DNA from: Macrotrachela quadricornifera
Lineage: Eukaryota > Rotifera > Eurotatoria > Philodinida > Philodinidae
DNA: 64,000 nt
NCBI GenBank assembly: GCA_022393335.1
Contig: JAJEKB010021302.1
Coordinates: 1,178,517 to 1,242,516, forward strand
Direction of reading: 5' to 3'
Under the pieces are notes generated by a model. It saw only the letters and a list, made by a program, of their open reading frames with translations, had not been told where the DNA came from and did no database searches. The stretch's first letter is position 1. Every line of letters begins with the position of its first letter. The position numbers and the translations under genes are program-made. Positions 55,759 to 64,000 of this stretch are shown here, one piece after another.

Positions 55759-56407
55759 CATAGGGATATCCAAAACTAGTGACAACGATATTTTAGTACA
55801 CCATACTAAGCTTGATAAAAGTTTCTTTTTACATAGAATGATAGGGAATAAAATGCTCTATCCATATCATATTTTTGTACTGTTTTCTTTGGAAAATGTA
55901 GAGTTTTTCACGCTGCGTCCTGTAGCGTATTCTGTTTTTTAAATGAAACATATCTAGTAATAAGAAGATGAGATCGGATGAAATGTATCTATCGTTTATC
56001 AAAAGGAAAATCTGGTTTTCGTTATATCGAAATTTGCTTGTTCAAAATTTTGTGCATTTCGAAGAGGAAAAAGTGCACTTAGAAAATAAGCGATTCAGTA
56101 GAAATTGTACAGCTTTTTACGCTACTTCTTGTGCTTGTATATTTGCTTTTTTGATACAATTTATCAACTAATAATAAGGCGGTATACAAAAGTAGCATAT
56201 CCGTTATGGTCTACTATAACGAACTAGCATTCAACAAAAACAGTTTTTATCCAAATTTAATCATCACGATATTAGTTTAATAGTGATCAAATAGCATAGA
56301 AAGCAAGAGCATTTTCTTTTTCTATCATTCTATGTAAAAAGGAACTTTTATCAAGTTTAGTATGTAGCGCTTAAATGTCGTTGTCACTACTATTGGATAC
56401 CCCTGTG
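55759..56407. mobile_element. 649-bp foldback element
   Basis: The left end CATAGGGATATCCAAAACTA is mirrored by TACTATTGGATACCCCTGTG. Both arms contain AGTGACAACGA and AACTTTTATCAAG-type sequence. The interior holds the anchor of the 31190-32060 tandem repeat (GTAGAGTTTTTCACGCTGCG) twice, in related form. A single-arm relative lies at 37318-37530. No convincing target duplication; a 67-codon frame inside is unrecognised. Confidence 0.68.
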
Positions 56408-56724
56408 TAGAAGGAATGACAAAAGAATCTGGCAAGACGATAGGTAAGATCGTCAACTAGTAAAAGAAAATAAAATTTTGAATATTCTGACCCTAGTAAC
56501 AGTTATCGAATACAAAAAGAAATGCTCTGCCTTGATAAGAGACTTTCCCAATGATTTCATTTCTGCATGTTACAAGTTTAATGCAGCGATAGAATAATTT
56601 TTTCAGAGAGTTTTAATCGTTCAATTGACTGAGTGATGCCAGTTTTTGTTTTGACGCGTGAAAACTCGTGTTCAACATGTAAAGTAACTTTTTTCGATAA
56701 GTAAGCCGATTTAATTTCATTCGC
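56408..56724. other. no gene seen
   Basis: Short spacer between two foldback elements. Confidence 0.4.
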
Positions 56725-56728
56725 TTAA

Positions 56729-57467
56729 GGCCACTCCCCTCCCCCTCAAAAATCGATCTCAGCTCAGGTACGTTCAAATGGGCTGAAATTTGGAGCATAT
56801 GTTGGGGCTGAAGTGAGGAGGCTGTGGTAAAATTTTCAGCTCGATTTACTGACGTTTGACTGAGATATGAACCCAACAAGGGTCAAAAATAGCTCATTTT
56901 GGCCACAAGATTTCTCTGTGGGCCTTCATTCAATATATAGATATTTTTCTTTTGTTTGAAAGAGCATCTCAGGATGCAGGGCTTATGGGAGTCCTTTTTT
57001 TAAAACTTTTATCTTTCAAACGGAGAAAAGGGCTGACACGTTCGATCACTCGAAAAACTCTAAAAAAATCTAATAAATGGCGGTCTAATTATAAAAATGC
57101 TCTTCATTATACTAATAATAAAGCTTCATTCAAAAAACGGACTCCCATAGGCACTGCAACTTTTGACGCTCTTTCAAACAAAAAAAAATATTTGACTTAA
57201 TATCGAACTGTAGTGGAAAAAAGCTGCGGATATTTTGTCGAACCTACGTTCTGAGAAACAATGAAAAAGATTTTTCGTTTTTTAAAAAACAAGCCTGTTT
57301 TACGAGTAGTACATCGCGAAAATCATCAAAAATCTGACTAGAAACGAGGCGTCGAAATAAAACTCATACTGTTCCTGAAAGATCTGATGACAGGCTATCT
57401 TCCCATGCATTTATCTCAATTTCGATTTTTCTGGCGAAAATTGACTTTTTTTGAGGGGGGGGAGGCC
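56729..57467. mobile_element. 739-bp TTAA-flanked foldback element
   Basis: TTAA at 56725-56728 and 57468-57471. Ends GGCCACTCCCCTCCCCCTCA and TGAGGGGGGGGAGGCC. A second inverted pair lies inside (TTTGTTTGAAAGAGC near 56953; GCTCTTTCAAACAAA near 57170; and GGGAGTCC / GGACTCCC). Open frames inside on both strands (56613-56879, 56952-57200) look like by-products. TTAA targets suggest a piggyBac- or Kolobok-like helper. Confidence 0.75.
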
Positions 57468-57471
57468 TTAA

Positions 57472-57839
57472 TGTCAGCAAAATTAGTATTATTTGCATCA
57501 TGTGATGAAAGATTATTGTCGTTGTATTTTGTAAAGAGTCATGTTCCTATTGGGAAATAATATAAAATCTTATTGGTTTTTTCTCAATACAGATTGATTA
57601 ATCACGAGCATTTTCCTTTCGTTTACAATAAGGAAAGGAAAACAAACGAAGTGATTTTTTTCAGGAGTCATACAGTAAATAACAGAACGAAAAGATGATG
57701 ATTGATTTTTTTTTCAAGGTGGGAAAAATCGATTTAAATCACAAACTCAAATCGTTTTTTTCCGTTTGGTTTTTTTCGCATATATAATCATACGAAAAAT
57801 GATCTGTGAAATATTTATCAAGCTCGAAGATTATTTCAA
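57472..57839. promoter_or_regulatory. 5' flank of the UAS-PARP gene
   Basis: No gene. TATATAAT at about 57781 lies about 60 nt upstream of the ATG at 57840 and could serve as a TATA-like element; this is inference only. The preceding 60 bp are T-rich. Confidence 0.3.
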
Positions 57840-59427
57840 ATGGAACAGGATCAAAAGAAACTATCCTTCGAATCTGAAACTAGTGAATACATCGATATTT
57901 CAGATTTTGATGATACCAAAGTATGTAAAAAATTCATGATGTTTATTTAAAGACATTCTATCTCGAATAATAGATCAATGACAATGACGTCGATGCATTA
58001 TTCGATTTTCCCAGCAACACCAAGCGTAAGTATACTAGAAAATGATCATTCAATTGTGAAACTTCTCAAATAGCAATGATTATCATATTTCTGAAATTCA
58101 AGTTCCTTTTAATTAAAATAAACTATTCATCTAGAATCTCAACAATATCCATACAATAATGATCTGCTTTCGACTACAGAAGACATGATGATCAGAAAAT
58201 TTTCATCCAAATTCAACAAGCGTCTCTCTTCGTGTAGTTTAACTCTCTTCTCCGGATCACTTGATGCAGCTATTATGAAAGCATTATTCGATGCAAATAA
58301 AGTAAAATATTCCATTTTTTTATGAGAATCAAATTTAAAAATATTCCTTTTTTTTTTCTTAGCCTCGACCTCTAATTCTCTTATTACATAATGAAAGGAG
58401 CATTGCGGTTAATATTTTCTACGAACAAGTCCTAGGCTCTCGTGAGATTCTTGATTATCTAGACAAAAATTTCATTGTATGGGCATGGGATGCAACGTTT
58501 AACACCAATAATTCTCAGTAAGTTCCAATACTCAATATCTATAATTGTACGACTGTGGTCGCGTCATTTTTAATATTATTCCTGATAGTAATGAAATAAT
58601 TTTATTGCAGGTTGGAAGATATGCTTAAGAGTCAATTGGGCGACCATATTGCAATCCCCATCATGTTAAATTCTATTGATACATACCCGTTACTTGTATG
58701 CATTGGATTTCAATATGGGCAGCTAGAAATTATCAGTCAAATTCGAAGCACAATATCATATGAAGAGACGTATAATGAGCTTTTAGACGCTCACGATAAA
58801 TTTGATCGTCGCATTGAGATACCTGATATTTCGAATGATAGATTCTTCTTATCGAATGACCTTTTGACATATCTATCAACTGACTCAGATGAATACTATA
58901 AAATAATCAATAATTTAGCCATTTCATCAGAACGAATCTTTCATATTTATAAAATTGACAATCACAATTGGTTTAAAGATTATTTAAATAAAAAAGCGAC
59001 AATTGATGCTCGAATTGGACACAATCAAACGGAACGTATCCTTTTTCATGGATGTCCTCATACGGCTGCCGAAAATATAATTCGATATCGATTTGATCAT
59101 AAACTTATTGGTCTACACGGTGAGATTATAAGATTCAAAAAAGATATTCTTACATCTAATCTATCTATATTTTAAGGAACATCATATGGTCATGGATTTT
59201 ATTTTTCATCAGATTCTTCTATTAGTCGAGAGTATACAAAACCAAATTTAGTGAATAATCAACGCACAATACTTGTATGTCGTGTGATCGTTGGTAAAAG
59301 TTGTATTGGCTACTCAAATATGCGAGAATGTCCGAATGATTATGACTCAACAACAGATGGCTCGAATATCTATGTAGTTTATTCAAATGAACAAATTTTA
59401 CCAGAATATTTAGTAATCTATATATAA
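57840..59427 (+). CDS. UAS domain - PARP catalytic domain fusion protein
   Basis: Six exons: 57840-57920, 57974-58025, 58135-58301, 58363-58517, 58611-59119, 59177-59427 (GT-AG introns of 53-109 nt), giving 404 residues in one frame. Residues about 65-205 match the UAS thioredoxin-like domain of FAF1/UBXD-type proteins: FSSKFNKRL, GSLDAAIMKA, PRPLILLLHNERSIA, YEQVL, then NFIVWAWDATF. Residues about 235-404 match a PARP/ADP-ribosyltransferase domain: ERILFHGCPHTAAENI (His298), GTSYGHGFYFSSDSSISREY (Tyr330), TILVCRVIVGKSCIG and the C-terminal NEQILPEYLVIY (Glu398). This is an intact H-Y-E triad of polymer-forming type. In FAF1 relatives the UAS domain is followed by UBX; here PARP takes that place. 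It probably ADP-ribosylates proteins; the UAS may bind fatty acids or partners in ubiquitin/p97 traffic. A stop-containing read-through of the last intron must not be taken as the C-terminus. Confidence 0.88.
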
Positions 59428-59502
59428 ATTGTATATGCATATGTAACACATTTTTGTCGCGAAAAAATTCAATTAATAGGAATAAATGGCCTGTATTGAG
59501 AC

Positions 59503-59710
59503 CAGTACTCTCGATGTAGGAGGGAATGGGATGGGCTAGTCCCTTGTATTTTTACGCCGTGTCTGCGAAAATTTTAAGTTATCCCTCAAAAACTGTCAAG
59601 CAAATTTTAACAGTCAGTTATTTACCTAATTTTCTTTCACAGACAGTCTGCGTTTGAGTGTTTGGGAATTTTTTCACCCCTCCCATTCCCAAAAATTATC
59701 GAGAGCCTTG
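59503..59710. mobile_element. 208-bp hAT-type MITE with 8-bp target duplication
   Basis: Inverted ends CAGTACTCTCGATG and TATCGAGAGCCTTG, then mirrored GGGAATGGGATGGG / CCCCTCCCATTCCC. ATTGAGAC is duplicated at 59495-59502 and 59711-59718. It lies 76 bp past the stop of the UAS-PARP gene, so it may lie in that gene's 3' UTR. Confidence 0.8.
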
Positions 59711-59718
59711 ATTGAGAC

Positions 59719-62081
59719 TGATAGAATACAATTTATAAGATGAATAAGGAATGCAACAAGAAAACATTGAAAGAGTCTTTTCAGAGGCTATAAAGCCCAA
59801 AAAAACGTTTTTTCCATATTAATATCATCAGAGGGTAGTAGTTGTTACAATCACAGTGCAAAATATATAAAGTGTATTAATTTACACGAATCACATGCTC
59901 ATATATCAAAACAATTATTGCATATAGAAAATATAAAATTTCGCAATAAATATCTTATCTTTAAAGCATAAAAGTGTATCAATAAGGTAAATTTTAGCAA
60001 TAAGAAAGCTCCGAATTACTTCGAGTCATTGGTCGATTTCTATGTAACAAAAAAACATTATGATTTGAACAATAATCAAAATATTTCTTGTTTTGAACTT
60101 AAATGTCTATTCATTCACACAGTCTATGTTTTAAAAAACTATTATACAACAAGTATTCTCGTTTATAAGTATCATTGAAATATTTCTAGTCAATAAAAAT
60201 AAATCTATCTACACAAAATAAACTACATTAATATTTGCTAATAAATAAAAGATACGAGCAGAATACTTCAACACTCTCTTAATTTATTTTATGTTTCTTC
60301 GACTGTACTGAGGGTCATATGAAAATAAAATAGTTTGTCTGTTTGTGTCAGGCTCGAAGGACAAAAGAACATTAAGCACTAAATTTCAGAAAACCTTGTT
60401 AAGTCTTCCACCATATTCTGCAGCTATCGATAGGTGCTCAAATCCTGTATTATGGTGGTTCTAATATATCTTAGATACTATGAAGCTCAAAGACCTAAGA
60501 TAGTCCTTACTGACTGTACAATCTGAACATTTATTTTAGTTTAAAGTCTAAAGTGTCACTTCCATGGATGACACAACGGTATCTCTAATATATATATTGT
60601 GATGATCTATGGGTACCCCTATTATATAGCTTTAGATAGGTTAGGCGTACTCCCAATATAAAGCCTATGATTGATGACCTATGAGTGCACGTGTTATAAA
60701 CATATAGTGTGATAACTGTCTTGCGATTTACATTTGTGGGCTCTGATAACGTTTGAAGGAGCAGCATAAAATATTATCATTTCCGAGAAAAGCTTTTTTT
60801 TTTAATACTAGATATTTTTTGTTATTAGTTGCCGTTACTAAGTAGTAGGAAGTTACTGTTACTAGTAGCGGGTAACGGTAACTCCCTTCCCCTAATTAAG
60901 AGTTCTGTTTTTCGCTTTTCAGTTGCTCTCTTATCTTGTAAACTAAATGTATTCTAAGAGAACCAATATAAGAGTCTTCCGAGTACACCATTGTAGTATG
61001 GATGAGAATTAAGTAACTTGGGGCATGAACAAGAAGTATCAGTATATAGTTTCCTATAGGTCTGTCAGATTTTCCACCGATGACTGGTTGTGAACTTCTT
61101 TTATTTTTGCTGGATCTTAGCATTACAATATGAAAATAATGCGTTCTCTTGTCGAAAACTCAGAAAATTACTAGTACAATAGCATCACTAATTTGACTAT
61201 GTTTTAGCTTCAAATTTTCAGAATTAGTAGCTCATACTATTGCTACAAATTTTACGCAAGTTTGATCTTGCAGCAAGCTTGTTTACCATATTGGGCTCGA
61301 TGTTGCTCACCAATGGGCGACACTATAGTTTAACGAGAAACTGTATAGAAAATCATTTTCTTTTGCTTTTTTTTGGCAAAATGTTAAACATAAGATGTTA
61401 TATGTTCTATCTTCAGTACTTTATTTGAGTTCTTTATTTTATAGTATAATATATAATATTAAAACATTCAAGACAAAAAAAGATATTACAGTCACAACAA
61501 AATTAGTCGAGTGTTGGAAGACGTTTTTATTTATTGTTCATATTTTATTAGAAAAAAGCTTTGAAATTATTATTTAGTACTTTTTTCTCTAAACAACATC
61601 TCACATCATTAAAAACATAACAATCCGTACTAAAAGAACTCATTAATTATTTGAATTGTTTAGTTATCAGTACTCACATTTATAATGTTTGTACTGTCAT
61701 GTAACTTATACGAGATGCAATTCAAAGAAGTAATATTTTTTCCGAGGCGACATCAAAAAACGTATTTGTTTTATATAGATTTGAATTTTTCTAACGTAAT
61801 TCTCAAGCAGAAAATATTTTTCTAATTTTTTCTGTTGCTACATGAAGATATCGATATAAATGATTTCAGATAGGTGGTTAATCGTTGATATATTTTGTTT
61901 CAAAAAGATACTAATCAATAAAATGTAAACTAGTTACAATTTTTTTTTTAAATTTATAAGCAATTAAATATAATTGAAATAAAGTTAATCCATCAATGAA
62001 GAAAGCTTTAAGTCTAGTTTTATAGTTTGAATGAGAATAGAATAATTAGTTTGTGAGTATGCTTCCCATTTGATTAGAAGC
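59719..62081. other. 2.4-kb stretch with no gene seen
   Basis: Very AT-rich. Minor frames at 60585-60767, 60896-61123 and 61240-61577 are unrecognised. A short palindrome (GTTGCCGTTAC...GTAACGGTAAC) lies at about 60829-60883. 61940-62081 is probably the 3' UTR of the receptor gene. Confidence 0.4.
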
Positions 62082-63093
62082 TTATAATATATTGTCAATA
62101 GGCATCACACGACTTCGTTTCCATTTTCTAAGAACAACATTATTCAATTGAGGATCCATAAAGACCATTCCAATACTTAACACAGTCAAAGAAACAGCTC
62201 CTCCTATCCATATTATGCGATAGCTTATTGAAGATGCATTACCAATGATCAAAGCTTGAATTATAACAACAATGCCTGGTGTTCCCAAAACTAATAACAG
62301 ACTGATAGTAATAAGAATACGTCGAAGAGCATTCAGATCTCGTTCTTGTCGACGTTTTACAGCTGCCAATATATTATTTGGTTGATTTCGAATAAATATT
62401 GTAATTCGAAGATATATAATTGATAGACAAGAAAATGGAATTAGATATGTAGTCAATACACTCCAAATTGTAGCACGAATATTTGTGAATAGAGTAAAAC
62501 AATTGTGTTCGCTTGACAGATAAATGATATCATGCCAAAAAAGTACAGGACACATGAAAGCAAAAGCGACAATCAGTTTAATAGGGATCACGATTATATA
62601 TAACCAAGCTTGTTGCAACCATTTAAAAGATGAGTAGACAATGCAGCATAGACGATAGAAGGCCTAAAAATATAACAATAAAGTTTTTCAATCTCAATAC
62701 GATATATCTATTATTTTTACTCCACAGACATATAAATTGATCAATAATTACCTGAACAACGAAACTATAATATAAAATGCAAAGTATTACTCCAATCAAA
62801 TATGTTCTAAATATGCACCATGATAAATTACAATCTCTTCCATACAAATCACCTAACAATGTTTCTATATGATATGATGTTGCTGCTGTAATATAAATAA
62901 ATATAGCAGAATAAATATCAGCTGAAAGAATAAGTGTTGTTCTTTCTTGTCGTTTCAATTGATGATAATGATAATGACAATGACAGATGATACAAATGCA
63001 AATAATAATTGAGGTTATACATGTAATTGAGCTAAAGGTAAACGAAATTAGATTTAACACGAAACCAGCTGTATTGGTTGTGTTATTGATCAT
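62082..63093 (-). CDS. rhodopsin-type seven-transmembrane receptor (divergent GPCR)
   Basis: Two exons on the minus strand: 62752-63093 and 62082-62663, joined over an 87-nt GT-AG intron (62664-62751), phase 0, giving 307 residues. The junction reads YYSFVVQ|AFYRLCCIVY, which restores the end of TM3; the open frame without splicing stops too early. Seven hydrophobic helices are visible: TM1 FVLNLISFTFSSITCITSII, TM2 around SADIYSAIFIYITAATS, TM3 LIGVILCILYYSFVVQ, TM4 LYIIVIPIKLIVAFAFMCPV, TM5 IWSVLTTYLIPFSCLSIIYL, TM6 ILITISLLLVLGTPGIVVII and TM7 WIGGAVSLTVLSIGMVFMDP. The DRY motif is replaced by FYR and NPxxY by DPQLN. N-glycosylation-type NNTT lies at the N-terminus. Ligand unknown; such receptors form large expanded families in bdelloids, as I recall. 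Confidence 0.82.
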
Positions 63094-64000
63094 GTTAAGT
63101 GTTTTTAGATTATAATAAAGTCTTTGATGTTAAAGTTATTTGATAATTAATAAAAAGAAAACAATATTTTTTTTGTTGCTGGTGATGTCATATTAATAAT
63201 GAATAGAAGAGAATTCTTTTTTTGACAGGATGTATTTTTGCGTTTGGCAATATGAGAATATGTTCGAGGTGTCTTCAAAAGAGATTACTTATAGTATGTT
63301 TTCCTAATACAGATAAACAATGTCTTTGAAGAATTCCCAGGTAAAGATTTTCCTTTCTGATAAAGTGAAAATTAATTCACATTATAAGCACTAAATAAAA
63401 TTGTCATACCCAAGCTCATCAAGTACATTGAGCTTTTATTTGTAAAAAAAGCTTAGCAAAATATTTTGATTTGAAAGGCAGTTTTTTTTCTTCCAAAAGT
63501 TGAATGAATACAATTATGGAAAGATATGCAAATGACGTCAATACTGATACTTTCTAAAAGGTTTTTCTTTTTATGTAAAATTTTATTAAATATTGCTTTT
63601 GCTCCATAGCACCTAACCATCTGGCGTATTCATGTATAACGATACGTGTGTAAATGTAAAGGAGACAAAATTTTTATTAATACAATTGCATTCCCATGGA
63701 AAAAAATTTTAATAAACAGCGCGATTATTTACGATTCAAAAAATTATAGTTCTAAGCGATAATCATGCACTGCAAAAGTGAGGACTTTTATTGGGTTTTT
63801 TTGAACCGCGATATCTTCAAACTGTGATTATCAACGGTTTTCAAAAAAAAAAATAATTGATTTTTTTTATGATATATTATTTCTAATATCTAAGCGGTAG
63901 CTCTGGTCTTACTCTAGTTGTGACTGATCTACGATCATCTGATACCGCGATTGACTCCTACAATACCACTAATCTATTTCAAATTCGTATGCTGTTTCTT
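63094..64000. other. no gene seen at the window's end
   Basis: Upstream flank of the receptor gene, AT-rich. No exons or element ends recognised up to the edge. Confidence 0.4.

Noticed and set aside
60829..60883. GTTGCCGTTAC...GTAACGGTAAC palindrome as a MITE
   Set aside because: Only about 11-bp arms and no target duplication found; too weak to call.
1..64000. tRNA, rRNA and telomeric repeats
   Set aside because: Scanned by eye for GGTTCGAAT-type T-loops, rRNA-like blocks and simple G-rich telomere repeats; none was convincing. A covariance-model search would be decisive.

Overview
The window looks like nuclear DNA of a small metazoan, most likely a bdelloid rotifer (Adineta/Rotaria type). 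The sequence is AT-rich. Coding genes have GT-AG introns of about 50-110 nt. The gene content (F-box/LRR proteins, RING/TRAF zinc-finger proteins, a SMYD-like SET/MYND protein, a divergent 7TM receptor, and an intronless gene that looks bacterial) fits the gene-family expansions and foreign-gene load reported for that group. The taxon is inferred from these features; I ran no search. The window is gene-poor and full of short non-autonomous DNA transposons, so it reads as an accessory (perhaps subtelomeric) region.

Layout. 0-9 kb: a decayed Tc1/mariner-type transposase, an inverted repeat, a RING/TRAF zinc-finger gene with an in-frame stop near its end, an AA-flanked MITE, a secreted two-domain TIL protease inhibitor (two exons), and a SET/MYND protein gene. 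10-16 kb: a piggyBac-type MITE, then a minus-strand F-box/LRR locus with an F-box exon at 15285-15437 and an array of 84-nt one-repeat LRR exons at 11187-13195. 16-25 kb: repeat territory, with degenerate minisatellites, a 1.4-kb hAT element with perfect 8-bp target duplications, and a 1.8-kb foldback element with a MITE nested in one arm. 25-27.5 kb: an 828-codon intronless dynamin-like GTPase resembling bacterial CrfC/YjdA. 28-33 kb: a dead mariner, a roughly 205-bp tandem repeat and a 71-bp hAT micro-element. 33-37 kb: an intact 628-aa F-box protein gene and a broken LINE reverse transcriptase. 38.7-42.9 kb: a second F-box/LRR locus, on the plus strand, with the same layout as the first; its interior carries a foldback element (with a piggyBac relic inside) and a hAT MITE. 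43-47 kb: a foldback element and an intronless GMC oxidoreductase whose start abuts a perfect 254-bp inverted repeat. 48-53 kb: a diverged direct duplication, and a 101-codon ORF boxed in by an inverted repeat. 55-57.5 kb: two foldback elements. 57.8-59.4 kb: a six-exon gene fusing a FAF1-type UAS domain to a PARP catalytic domain. 62-63.1 kb: a two-exon 7TM receptor.

The most noteworthy items are the UAS-PARP fusion, the two F-box/LRR loci built from tandem exon-intron units of nearly constant length, the bacterial-type GTPase, the perfect inverted repeat at the GMC gene start, and the small ORF bounded by inverted repeats. Functional links between the genes are not evident: this is a set of independent genes amid transposon debris, not an operon or pathway cluster.

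All exon boundaries were read by eye from splice sites, frame and family likeness. Element ends are given only where terminal inverted repeats and, mostly, target duplications could be seen.
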